Shown one piece after another: positions 37,682-49,689 of a stretch of 64,000 nucleotides of DNA. Where the stretch lies: contig OX352773.1 in the NCBI GenBank assembly GCA_947095535.1, forward strand, positions 256,269,590 to 256,333,589, given 5' to 3'. Source of the stretch: Poecilobothrus nobilitatus. Its lineage: Eukaryota > Arthropoda > Insecta > Diptera > Dolichopodidae. The notes beneath the pieces were generated by a model. It did not search any database. It was not told where the DNA came from and saw only the letters and a program-made list of their open reading frames with translations. The number at the start of each line of letters is the position of its first letter. Position 1 is the first letter of the stretch. Made by a program: the position numbers and the translations under genes.

Positions 37682-37969
37682 CACAATATTAAATTTTTTA
37701 TTATTATAATATCTACTTATAGAAAAAAAAAAATTAGAATTTTAGAGTTGGTTAATTAATTTTAATACTTAGATTTTCTTTTAAAGTACTTTTAATCAAA
37801 TGCGCCATAACGCCATATGGCATAGATTAATCGGTCACAAAGTCATATTGCAATAATGGAATAATTAGTTACTTCATAAACAAAGAAATAACTTGATTAA
37901 GATTACACGACTTAATTAATATATAAAAATTATTTATGCAATTTTTGGGCTTGTAAAACAGTTGGGTTC

Positions 37970-38110
37970 GAATAGTTGCAAAAAAAATTTATTGAAGTCA
38001 TTGCTATAAAATTTCATCATACTTTCCAAAATTTCAAATGTTTGCTTATAGCTTACACATTTGCGAACGGACGTACACATTGTTAAATTGATTTAAAAAT
38101 TAAAATCAAA
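37970..38110 (+). repeat. Fragment of an old mini-me-like element
   Basis: The words GTCATTGCTATAAAATTTCATCATACTTT and GCGAACGGACGTACA follow the order at 7,300-7,665 (TTATTGCCATAAAACTTGATTATC; GCGAACAGG...AACGGACGTACA). Only about 140 bases are recognisable. A poly-C run (38,252-38,260) lies just downstream. Confidence 0.45.
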
Positions 38111-40140
38111 CCTGCGAGCCAAGAATAAATATAACTAAGTAAAGATATAGTTACCAAATACCACAAATGTAATGACAAATTTATTAAATCTAATCTTAGA
38201 ATAAAACACATGTACACATGTTCGAACAGATATAAAAACACAAAAAAAAAACCCCCCCCCTTTTAAAAATATATTAAATGTAAAAAGTTAAACATTCAGT
38301 TCTGAATAAAAATCGAATTATTTTATTATTAATATTATAATAATTACCTTATTTCAGTTAATAAATTTCTTAAATTATCCAACATTACAACATTACAACT
38401 AATTATAGAAAAATAGTCTCCATTCAAATAAGTAGCTTAACAACTTTTAGAAATTTATTACTAATTTTATTAAAATTAAGTATGTTAAAAATTAACCACA
38501 ACTAAATAAAATAAGCGTTAATTAAAAGCCTTTAAAAAACGCATATTTTACCAAATCTTTAACCATTTCTTTTTTTTTTTTTTGTTATGTACTTATGTAA
38601 CCTATTTAGGTACTTATTTTTTATACTTTAATATGTGATAACTGATTAGTGATAATTAACTAGTTAATAATATTTTATATATTTAGTTAAATTTACAAAA
38701 TAAAATTGAATAAGTAAGTAATAACAGAAACTTTACCACCATCTGGGCTGATACAAAAGGACTGACTTAGCTATTTATTTAATTTTTTAAATGTAAAAAT
38801 TTACAAACAAACAAAGGTAAAATTATGTTGACTTACACTAAAAAAAAAAAAAATTGTACTTATTTTTTTTTTAAGTATTTTTAAGTACAATTAGCATTAA
38901 AATAATTTTTTTAAAAATTTATAAAAAAAAATATGCTTATGATACTTTCAATTTGTTCGTCTAAAATTACTTTTAATTTGTTCGTCCAAAAATTCGACAC
39001 ATTTCGAAATAATTTAATTTAATTTTTACAATGGATAAGATTTCATTAAAACAAAAATCAAATTTAAAAGAACTTGAAAGCAATTTATTTTTTTTGTATT
39101 GTACCATTCGTTACTTTAAAATCTTCAAAAAAAATCTCCATTGAAAACTTGTTTCCAAAACAACAGGAAATTTCCATTAAAAAACTGAAAATCTTTCTGT
39201 ATTTAAGAGCCATAACCAAATGTTTATTTTTATGATGATTTCTAAAATGTTGAAACTATACACAAATCACATTTAACTATTTATGTATATTTTTACATCT
39301 ATGTGAAGTGTCAGCAGAACCAATTAAGAAAAGTTATTTTCTAATTATTTAAGTAAATACATATGTACTTAAGTAAGATAGAAAAAATATTTTCGAAAAA
39401 ATAATCACAATTACCAAAACCCTTGTTTTTATTTATTACTTTATTTAATCAAACCGCATATACCCATAAACCATATTTATAATTCATTTTGAGTATAACA
39501 CTTAACTATTTATAATACTTATTATCTAATCTAAAATAGAAATATTGTTTGATAAATAACAAGTAGTAAAACTTTCTATACTGATATACTGATAAGTATG
39601 TACTTACATATAATTGGACCATATCTATTTAACATACGTACCTAAATGGTAAATAATCGAATCACATAAAAATCTATCTAATCAAAGGGCAAATAATGAT
39701 AAATAGTATTTAAATATATCATAGGTGTAAGTGTACATATTTAAAAAAAAAAAAAAAAAAAAAAAATGACTGGCCAGATGTACTGAAAAATTGAGAAAAC
39801 TCGTTATTTTTGTATATACTTATAATAAATTTTTTGGCAATTTATTACAACTATTATAATATAAGTATGTATATATAATTAGGTATATTAGTAATAATAT
39901 TATTTATTATAATAACTAGTTTAGATTGAAATGCATATTTATTAAAAAGCAGCCTATTTTTACAAATTTCACATTTTTAAAATTAAAAAATTTTTTACTT
40001 AACATGTCCGAAAACTCTGTTTTCCAGATGGCTATACATTTTACAAAATATTTTAGTTAATAAACATATGCTACATTCATTAATAATTATTTACATACTA
40101 GTTGAGTTATTATTCCTAGCATTGAAAAAAACCCTTAAAT
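38111..40140. other. Intergenic AT-rich region
   Basis: No gene or structured repeat was recognised. It is rich in A- and T-runs, including about 25 A at 39,742-39,767. Confidence 0.4.
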
Positions 40141-40149
40141 ATTTCAACC

Positions 40150-41580
40150 GGTTTCAGTGCCATTGGTATCAGAGTACATAACTAAATGCTATTTAGAGAC
40201 AATGCTGCCGGTGGATATGATTGCATGTCTTCAAAAGATTTGAAATGTCTTTCAAATAGCAAATTTAGTCTATACTAACTGAAATTTTCAATAATGACAT
40301 TCATAATTTTAAATTTCCCAAATAGTTTTAAAATTGCACGAGTTACACCACTGCATAAGGAAGGATCAAAACTAAATCTAAATAACTATTGAAGTATATC
40401 AGTATTTCAAGTACTTTCTAAAGTATTTAAAAAAATTATATGGAGGCATTTAACTAATTTTAGCATAATAAATAAAAGTTAATTTGGTTTTGTTCCAAAT
40501 TCAAGCAGATTCTGCTTGTGAATTCTGCTTGTGTTAAAGTTGTGAATATGATTCAATTTTCGTTATTCAAAAATAATGAAAGCTTTAATTAGAATTGATC
40601 TTCAAAAAGCATTTGAATCATTAGTTCGATCATGAAATTTTATTGATAAAACTTAAAAAATCGCATTTTTCAAATGAAGCAATAAAGATGATCAATAGTT
40701 ATTTATCAAACCAAAAACAATATGTACAGTTTAGATGTTATTAAGCAGTAAAAGCGTTGTAAAGAATAGTGTTTCGCAAGAATCCATTCTAGGTCCACTT
40801 TTATTTATTATGTACATTAATGATGTCTTTGATCTCCCCTTATATGGTACTTTAACTATATGTATGCAGATGATGCAGTGTTAATTTATAGTGAAATTTC
40901 AGTAGTAGAAAATTTTTGAGAACATGCAGTCTGACTTAAATTTACTTAATGATTATTTTGATATCAATAAGACTTAAAATAAATATTTCGAAAACAAAAA
41001 ATTTAATATTTAAAAAAAATACATACCAACTAACAATAAACGATACAACTATTGAAAATGTGAATTCATTAAAATATCTTGAACTTTACATTGATAAAAA
41101 ATTAAAATAGGAGTCCCATATCAATTACATACAGCAAAAATTCATACCCTACATTACAGCAATATACAGATAATGCAAACATCAACCTAAACAAACTTTA
41201 TGCAATAAGTATATATATACTTTGCCCACATTCATTCGCGTTTAACTTATTTTTCATTTTAATAATCTACAACTGCAAATAAAAAAATTAACTTCTATCG
41301 TCAATTTTAAACATCACCTCAAGAAGTATTTTATGGCTAACTAATCCACATTTCTGTACGTTTACACAAAATGTAATGTGTTTTGTAATGTAATGATTTT
41401 ATTAAAATGTATATTTTTAATTATAATTTATATAACGATCTCATTTTGAAATTAAATTGTATACTTTTCTGTTAGACTGTAAATACTTAATATTTCATAC
41501 ATAAATATGTGAAATTCTGTACAAGTGCTTTGCAATTTTTTGAATTTACAAATAAATAAAAAAAATAAAAAAAAAACTTT
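40150..41580 (+). pseudogene. Dead non-LTR retrotransposon (Jockey-like reverse transcriptase)
   Basis: The RT domain is readable across several frames. Visible parts are RVTPLHKEGSKLNLNNY (about 40,340), SVFQVLSKVFKKII, FGFVPNSS, a GVPQGSILGPLLF-type motif seen as SVSQESILGPLLFIMYINDV (about 40,771-40,830), and the catalytic YADD at 40,863-40,874 followed by AVLIYS. There are multiple stops and frameshifts. The 3' end is an AT-rich tail closing with an AAATAAATAAAAAAAATAAA-type run (about 41,550-41,577), typical of target-primed insertion. The 5' half (endonuclease) is absent, the usual 5' truncation. It cannot be active. Confidence 0.85.
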
Positions 41581-41585
41581 TTTAT

Positions 41586-42275
41586 TCAAATTGCCACAGT
41601 ATAAACGCCGCATATCATATCATATCATATTGCAAGTTTCATATACATAACTTGAATATATAGTTATACATACAAGAACTGCATTCTGATACTGATACAT
41701 ACATGGATATTGAATTTGAAAAAAGCTCTTTAAATGCACCTTCTTGTGGATATGTGTTTAAAGAAGTTGCACTTGATCTTGAATTACCTCCAAAGCCTAT
41801 TTTGACCCGATGGGGAACATGGTTAAATTATGTTTTATATTCAGCTAAAAACTCAGAAACATTAAAAGAAATATTTTTAAAAATTGATGACGAAAATGGT
41901 AATTCTGCAAAGACATATAAAAAAAATTGAAATTCACCTAAATTTAAAGCTGAGTTAATAAATACATAATTTCAACTAATTATGGATTTCTTAAAGATGT
42001 TATTGAGTTCAAAATCAATTAAAGAAAAGTTGTTTGAGAAAAAGGAGGAAAAATTAAAAATTAATTTGAAATAATTTTTTCTAAAAATATTGGTTTTAAA
42101 AAACTAAAGATATTTTCAAATATTTCACAGGCGAATAATTCACTACTATCGAAGGTGAAAATGAATACGCAGCGTAAATGAAATTGCTGATTTAAATATG
42201 ATGCAATTACAATATCAGATGTTGAAAGGATAACTTTTTATAACTGTTCCAATTGTCAATATTGCCAGTCGAATT
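41586..42275 (+). pseudogene. hAT-like transposase remnant
   Basis: The open stretch 41,703-41,930 contains LPPKPILTRWGTWLNYVLY, a signature I recognise from insect hAT-derived, CGBP1-like proteins. After a stop and frame changes, a second family piece appears as FKYDAITISDVERITF (about 42,195-42,235), matching the family's conserved segment SCDVERSFS. The region ends where the mini-me-like copy B begins at 42,279, so a later insertion interrupted it. The 5' half and the catalytic N-terminal parts are not visible. It is non-functional. Confidence 0.7.
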
Positions 42276-42278
42276 TAA

Positions 42279-43876
42279 AAAAAAACGAGGAAGAATACAG
42301 TTGACTTTGTCAACTCTTAGATACCCGTACGAACCGTTAGTATGTTCACAGCCTGTCACTTTGCTTACAATATTATTTTTTAAATATTTTAGTATTTTAA
42401 AATAATTTGGGTGAATTTTATAATTTCTAGAATTATGGGTTGTACATATATTCAAACTATATGTTTATACATTCTTCATTCAAAAGCAGATTTTAACATA
42501 ACCATTATCAGTCCAAAACTTTTTCAAATATTCTATAGTACCATTTAATACTAAGCGGTAAATGTATATTAAATTTACTTAGTACAAAATAGTAAATATA
42601 ATTTTAAATATTATATTATATTATATTTAAATATTCCATTGACAGAATAATTTCTTATAAGTACAATAAAATACATATATGTATGTAAATACGGTGCTAT
42701 ATAATATACATCTATACTCTTATCATTCATTCACTAGTGACATATACGATATGTAAATAAACATGATATTATATAAGTATGTATATATATCAATATCATA
42801 TAAATAAAAATTCTTCAAGCAACCGTTATGTTGTTTATTTATTTACATTTTTATGTACTACGCATTCCTCAACAATTTCAAATTATCGAGTAAAACAAAA
42901 TGCAAAAAATTTGTTGAAGAAATTTGTTAGAAAATTTGAAAAAATCAAGTAACACTTTCGTCAATTATAAAGTAACCCTATATTATTAAAAAAAGTTATT
43001 AACAGAAATAAGAGTATAATATTGAAGCTTTAATTTTTGTGTATTACTTCAAAAAAAATTTTAACAGGTGTTCAAGTTACAGGTGTTTAAAAATAGGAAA
43101 TTTTCAGTTTTTGACCTCTTACAGCTCCTAAACGGGGGGTGATACAAAAAAAATTTCTGAAATGACTCATACTTATTTTCAAAGATCTAACTTCTGTTTC
43201 CAGTTTCCAAAAATTTCCAGTTTCCAACTTAAACCGTTTAGAAGATAGAAGGGTTGAAGGATTTTGCAAAATTTGAGTTTCACATAACGGTAAATTAAGA
43301 CACCGTATGCTACAAATATATATTTATTGCATATATACTTTTAAAGCTAATGAAAGTAGTAATCGTTTGGCGTTTTCAAAATGAAGATATACCTTATACA
43401 ACTTGTGCTATAACAATTTAAATATAGAGCTTTTTTGAACCTTTGGGGAGCTGTAGCTCCGTAACGGGTGGGGCTACAAAAAAAAGTTATTAAAAATAAA
43501 ATTAATATTTTTGTGAGATCTATCAGCAGTTAAAATTTCATAGCTCTATTTCAAAAAAAATGTGGGGATCTAAAAGTTAGGTGTTCGAGAGCTACCTTAA
43601 GGTTTGGTCCAAACTCAACCAAAAAAAATAGGGAACCTACAAATTACTCCAAGAATATTTTGTGTAAATTTCAAGATTCTAGCTTCCTTAGTTTTTGAGT
43701 TAGCGTGCTGACTGACGGACGGACGGACGGACGGACATGGCTCAAAAGTCTTAGAATTTTTTTCTGATCCGATCCATACATTTGAAGGTATATCTAGCTC
43801 GCTTATTTCGAGGTGTTACAAACGGAGGAGTAATTTTATTATACCCGATCCTATCGTACGGGTATAAAAATTATAT
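42279..43876 (+). mobile_element. Full-length mini-me-like non-autonomous element, copy B
   Basis: It is the inverse counterpart of 3,533-5,125. The 5' end AAAAACGAGGAAGAATACAG is followed by the hairpin AGTTGACTTTGTCAACT (7-bp stem, 3-base loop) and TTAGATACCCGTACGAACC. A (GGAC)n tract lies at about 43,712-43,736. The 3' end folds as ATACCCGATCC...ACGGGTAT (about 43,842-43,866). There is no coding capacity. It sits in the hAT-like fossil and directly precedes another MITE at 43,943. Close identity to copy A implies recent activity driven by an unseen autonomous partner. Confidence 0.87.
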
Positions 43877-43942
43877 AAGTAGTTAGAGTAAACAGAAGAT
43901 CTAGACCTATCTTAAAAAAGTTGAATTGTTATAAATTAACCA

Positions 43943-44530
43943 TAAACTACATAAATATCAAGACCGGAACAAGACCCCTAAGAATGTATTAGTGCAAAAT
44001 TTAAACATGATTGTGAAAATTGAGAGAGTTTTGACAGTTTCTTTTTTTCATTTTTTTGCTTAGAAAAAAGTAGAAAATGAAGAAATTTTAGCAATTTTCA
44101 TTTACAACTTTAAATATGAAATACTACCCTAAATATATCGAAATTTATATTAAAATAAAATTCAAGATTTTTTCGAACACATATCAAAAATTCAAGGTTC
44201 AACTCGAATTTTTAACTATATTTTTCTCAAAATATATTTTCCAACTTTTTCTAGCATTTCTTGACTCCAGCCATTTTGAAATCAACATTTTTATAAATAA
44301 AAAAATTATAAATTCAATTTTTTTTTGTATTCAGATAGTGTAAAAAATTATGAATTTTAAGGTTTGCTTAGAAATTTTTTCAAAAAAATGTCTATTTTAG
44401 AAGTTATTAAAGATTTAAAGTTACCTCACTATTTAGCTTTTACTTTTCCCATAGGAGCCAATGTAAATAGTGGGGTAAATTGAGCTTTCGTTCTCTTCAG
44501 TTCCTGTCTTGATAGTTTATGTAGTTTATC
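43943..44530 (+). mobile_element. MITE, longer copy of the 16.1 kb family
   Basis: The left end TAAACTACATAAATATCAAG and the inverse right end CTTGATAGTTTATGTAGTTTA form terminal repeats. AAATTAACCA lies just left (43,933-43,942) and AAATTAACTA just right (44,531-44,540), a one-mismatch direct repeat consistent with a target duplication. The central 250 bp are missing from the 16,075 copy. The open frame at 44,116-44,343 lies in that non-conserved part and is not a recognised protein. Confidence 0.78.
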
Positions 44531-44540
44531 AAATTAACTA

Positions 44541-47500
44541 TAAGTAGGTACTTGCATACTTATCTGTATGTATGTATGTACATAAAATAGAGTTAAAGTA
44601 TTATTTTGATTATATCTGATAAGTAAGTATGTATTTTAAATAAAAAAAATTTCTTATTTGTCCTGCCATTCAAAATATATAATCTGGCAACTCTTTCAAT
44701 TATTTATTAATTATTAGTTATTTATTATCTATATCTTACTCAAATAAAAAAAATTGTTTGAACTATTTTTAAACCATTATTAATCGAGATAAGTAACTAA
44801 AGTTGATTTTAAACATTTGCTGTACAAAAATGTAAGTATAGTTACTTAGTTAATATTTGTTAACTTAATCAAAATAATGGAAAATAGTATGTACTAAAAT
44901 ACTATTTTGTTATAAATAATAGTACCTAAGTAGTACGTAGTACTTAAGTAAAATCAGCTAAAATACTACTCCTTAACAGTTTGTTCAAATTTAGTACTTA
45001 AGTAAGTAAGTAAAATTTAGTACTTAAGTAAGTAAGTACTTATACTATGTAGTACTAAAACATTAGTACAGAGTACATAGTACACGCTGCTGATACAAAT
45101 ATTATAAACTAACAACTTACACAAGATTTAGGATGTACACATTTTTTTTTCTGGTTGAGAAAGAAGTATTTTGACATATAATAAGTAAAAGTAATGAAAT
45201 ATAGGTATATGTACATTATACATTAGTATAATCTCTGATATAATGTAAATTAAAATAATATAAAAAAAGCTGTTAATAAGTCCAAACTTATTTTTTGTTT
45301 CACTTTAAATAATAATATAATACAAATTGTATTATAAGAAAGAGAATTATAATAAAATGAAAATTATCGTATAAAATTAATTAATTTTGAAATGGAATCA
45401 CCATGTTAAAAAATATTAGTTTTTCTTTTTTTAATAATTACTATTAGTTAGTAAATTTGTTATTAATAATGTTTAATAAGAGGTAATAATAATAAAAAAA
45501 ATATTATATTTTTTTAAATACCTATTTACTTACTTTAGTTCCTGTTTGTTGAATAAGATACAATAAAAATGCCAATAACATTTCATAAAATATAAAAAAA
45601 AAATAATTACATTAACCTTCACAAATACGCAAAACAAATTTAGTATACATACATTCCATAGGTACACTTATATTTACAATTTTATATCGCTCATAAATAA
45701 ATTTTTATAATAAATTTATTTTTTAATTGCAAGCACTTATTTAAATGAAAAAAAAAATACATTAAAATAATTTAATAATTTATGTTAATAAAAAAAGCAT
45801 AAGTATAGAAAATAATTAACTTATGTTAACAATTAAAAAGAAAACAGATTAGGCAAATGCTCGCAAAATTTCCTTTTAATTTTTCTATTTTCTTTTAATT
45901 TTCTAACAAATTGAAAACTAAAACTAACGAAATTTAAAGGCTGTACTTAACTACTTATTTTTTTGCTTCGATCTGAAAAGTTATCAACTCCCTCAATTCA
46001 AAATCAAAATTCAAAAAATCTGCTCGATCAACTGATTAAAATAGTTCTTAATCAACAGTTGACACTGTTTGACTGTTCTCTTACATTCTCTTACGTGTAA
46101 CAACTCACAACCAACTAAGTCAAACAATTTATTAAATAAAATAAGTAAATTTGGTATAACTAAGTAAATAATTACTTATTTACTAGTTAATATTTTTATA
46201 TCACAAAAAGATATATATTTGATATTCTCATTTATTTCTACATATTCCAAATACTATCGGTATAAATCTTATTCATCTGCTCAATATAAACTAATATAAT
46301 GAATCGTTGATATGACAGAAAAAAATATTTAATAAAATATATCAGCAATTCTTCTTTTGTACCTACTCCCAGCACAATTAATCAAAATATGTAAAGTGCA
46401 GTTGTACTGCAAGTCGAGTTCAAACATGTTTAAGTAGTAAATGTTTACATACAAAAATTGATATACTTAAGTACTTAGTTTTAAAATTATGAAAATTTTA
46501 CATTATTTAATAACTTACAACTTTGTTGTTTTTCTTTAAATAAAAGAGCTAATGAGTAAGTATAATTTTAAGTTTTAATATAATATACTTATAGATTTTA
46601 GATTATGCATATATACGGAAAATATATGCATAAATATGATAAATGTAGTTTTATAACTTTATTTATATTATACCTTATTGAGGGAAAGTTTTTTTTCTTT
46701 GTTTCTATTTCTTTGTTGACTTTTTGAAATAAATATCACAATATTAAGTATACCTTTCAATTTTAATACATTTTACTTACGTACTCGTATGTATGTATAT
46801 ACCGAATATTTTATTCAACATTTATATATTAGTTCTTTTAAATAAATTAAAATTTCTTTATTTTTATTTTAATGTAAAAAATATATATAGACATATAAAA
46901 TTACATATATACATTTATATACGTACATATTAGATATATATTTATTTATAAACTAGGTAATATGTTTTACCTTAAAAAATCGATATACATATGTAATTGC
47001 AACTTCTAATCCAAATTGTTTTATTTTGTGATTTCCCTTTTTTAGAATTTAACTAAAAATCTTAAAAAAAAAAATAATTTTCATAAATAATTCATAACTA
47101 CTTCGTACTTGAAAATTATCAAAATTATTTGTAACACTATATAGTTTATATTATATATGGATGTATGTATGTATATATTAAATTATTGAATTAAATTCTT
47201 TTATTTTTTTATTCATAGTAAAGGTTATCAATTGTATTAATAAATTTAAATTTACTACATCTTCAAATTTTCTGATTATATAAGAAAATAAATATTTTAT
47301 TTTTTATAACACAAAAAAAATTGTTTTTAATCTAAGCCTTTAAAACATTATCAAAAATTTGAGTTCAAATTCCTTTTTTATTAATATTGACTATTTAATA
47401 ACAATTTTAATTGATATCAACTAAAAACTAAAAACATTTTATTATTATTATATGTGCTTTTATCACTACAACCGAACCGGACTATTTTTATTTATAATTT

Positions 47501-48250
47501 CTTTGCCTTGTGTATTTCTCTTTTTATAAATTCAATTCAATTGAATTGAAATCAAGTGAGTCAAGACTGAAGTATGAAATAATGAATCGTATGAAATATT
47601 GAATTTTTTTTTTTTGTTTGTTGACATTTTTAATTTTAATACCATCTGTTTTGATTTATTTACAAATGAAATGTCAAAAAAACTAAGGAATTGAAAAACA
47701 AAAATAAAAGTAAAATTTTAATGTCAAGCTTAACAGTGCTGCCATAACTTAAAAAAAATAATTGTATCAGATAATATTAAGATTTAAAATTACAATAACA
47801 AAAAATATCCCAGAAAAGGGAAATTATTTTATATAAGTAAATTTGTTAAAATTTAAATGAATTGAAAATTTATAAAACTTATTAAAATAATAATAGTTTA
47901 CTTAATATAATTTTAATATTTTATTATTGAATAAAATAATATAAATTTTGTAGTAGTATTGTTACAGTATATTCAATTAAATTGGAAACAATTTTTTTTT
48001 TATTGACATGCTCTATTAAAATTTAAAAAAGTTATTTTATTTTATTTCTTTACAATATTAAAGAAAAAATAAATATAATGGTTGATTTTATAATACGGTT
48101 ACTAGATATTAATTATGTAATTGTCAATAACATAAGTTACACAGTTTTAAATTTGACTGCACTGCACTCAGCCAGCACTGCAGTTGACAGTTGGAATACA
48201 ATCAGCAAATCTTGTTGTTAAACTGCTTAAAATTCTAAATGTTGACATTT
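44541..48250. other. Intergenic AT-rich region
   Basis: No gene is recognised. AGTACTTAAGTAAGTAAG words recur at 44,930-45,060 as a diffuse simple repeat. TGACA/TGTCA words and an AACAGTGCTGCCATAA string occur around 47,620-47,755. Confidence 0.4.
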
Positions 48251-48258
48251 TGTATGTT

Positions 48259-49009
48259 GGGCCTTTCCACACGAGTAGTGTCCTCTTTCGTCATTTTTTA
48301 CTTTTACCTTCGTTTCATTCCCTCTTGCCTATAAACTAAATTTGTGGTGGGGATTTTTAGGAGTAATTTTTTAAACCAAAATTTTAGAGTTTAAAAATTT
48401 AGTCCACTAACACAAACAAAAACTCAAATAAAAATTTTTATGAGGGTCAAAAAAATTTTATGTGTACATACGTTTCATTCTCGTTTGGAAAATTAAAGAA
48501 AAAAGTTTTTGAAACGGTCGTCGCAGTTTTAAATTTGACAACAAACTTACCTTTCAATATATATAGTTATATATTTAACAAATTACTATATGTATTATAG
48601 CTTTAAAATAAAAATATTATTTTATAAAATATATCCAATTTCCACTAATAAAATCCAAAAAAAAATAGTCCGTTAATTCGAAAATTTATTAAAATATATT
48701 CTATTGACAAAAAGAAATTATGTTCACAGTACAGATTATTCTGTTTATAGGTACATAATAAATATTATTTAAAAATTACAGGCAAAAAAATCGTATGTTA
48801 CTTAAATACAAAAAAAAAAAATTTTATTTGTTTTATGCGTGTTTTTTTTAAATATTTATTATCTACCTCTCGCAACAAATTTTGTTTTAAAATGAAATAT
48901 TTACACAATCATATAAAAGTAACGACTATCGAGAGGAACACTGTGGAATTAAAAAAAGGAGGAAAGTAGTCACGAAACGAAAGAGGACACTACTCGTGTG
49001 GAAAGACCC
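48259..49009. mobile_element. MITE with about 30-bp terminal inverted repeats
   Basis: GGGCCTTTCCACACGAGTAG plus TGTCCTCTTTCGT opens the element. The end at 49,009 is the inverse (ACGAAAGAGGACACTACTCG, then TGTGGAAAGACCC) with one mismatch. Within the ends are further inverse CGTTTCATTC/GAAACG words. The 751-bp body is non-coding. No flanking duplication was identified. Confidence 0.82.
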
Positions 49010-49612
49010 TAATTAGTTGCTGTTGCAATTTTTATAATTATTATGAGCGCCGAGCGGTAATGTTATCATTTAAATTTTTGTTGTTAAGGATAATAAGCAT
49101 ATCATTGATAGATAGATATATATTATATACATATATTATACCTAGATGTGTAATATGGGAAATATTTTCATTAATTTTGAGAAATACCTGAGTGAACCAT
49201 GCTTATGAATATTGCTTTAGTTTTTTCAGCAATAATTTCCTAAAAGTTAAAATAGTTTCATTTTTTTTAATTTTATCACTTAAATATTTAGTTGATATTT
49301 TTAATAACCTTAAATTAAATTTTAAAAAGGCCGCATATGTACATGTATACCTACATATGTATATCAATTTTTAAGTAATATTAAATATAACATTATAACA
49401 ACTTAAAATCTCTTAAATGGAACTGATTATGACTTATGAGAAGCTGAGAAACCGCTTTAAATTATTTTCATAAATATAAAGGAAAACCAAAAAAAAAACT
49501 TCGAAAAATCAAAGTGAACGAAATGTCTACATATTAATATGCATATGAATTTTAAATTTTTTGGCTGAATACCTTAAAATAGGAAAACACATAAAAAGAA
49601 AAGAAATGACTA

Positions 49613-49688
49613 GGGGTATCGGTGGTCTAGTGGGTAAGAGCGTATAAAATACGCTGTAAACACCGAGGGAGTGTGGGTTCGAATCGAA
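49613..49688 (+). mobile_element. tRNA-derived SINE, copy 3, 3'-truncated
   Basis: GGGTATCGGTGGTCTAGTGG, AAGAGCGTATAAAATACGC, TGTAAACACCGAGGGAGTGT and the B box GGGTTCGAATCG are present. The copy stops just after the B box, so the family's non-tRNA tail is missing. This is the best-preserved tRNA-like head of the four copies. Confidence 0.8.
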
Positions 49689-49689
49689 T

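Noticed and set aside
44116..44343. 75-residue frame inside the 43.9 kb MITE
   Set aside because: It lies in the part absent from the other copy, is Phe/Ile/Lys-rich as expected of AT-rich DNA, and matches no transposase motif.
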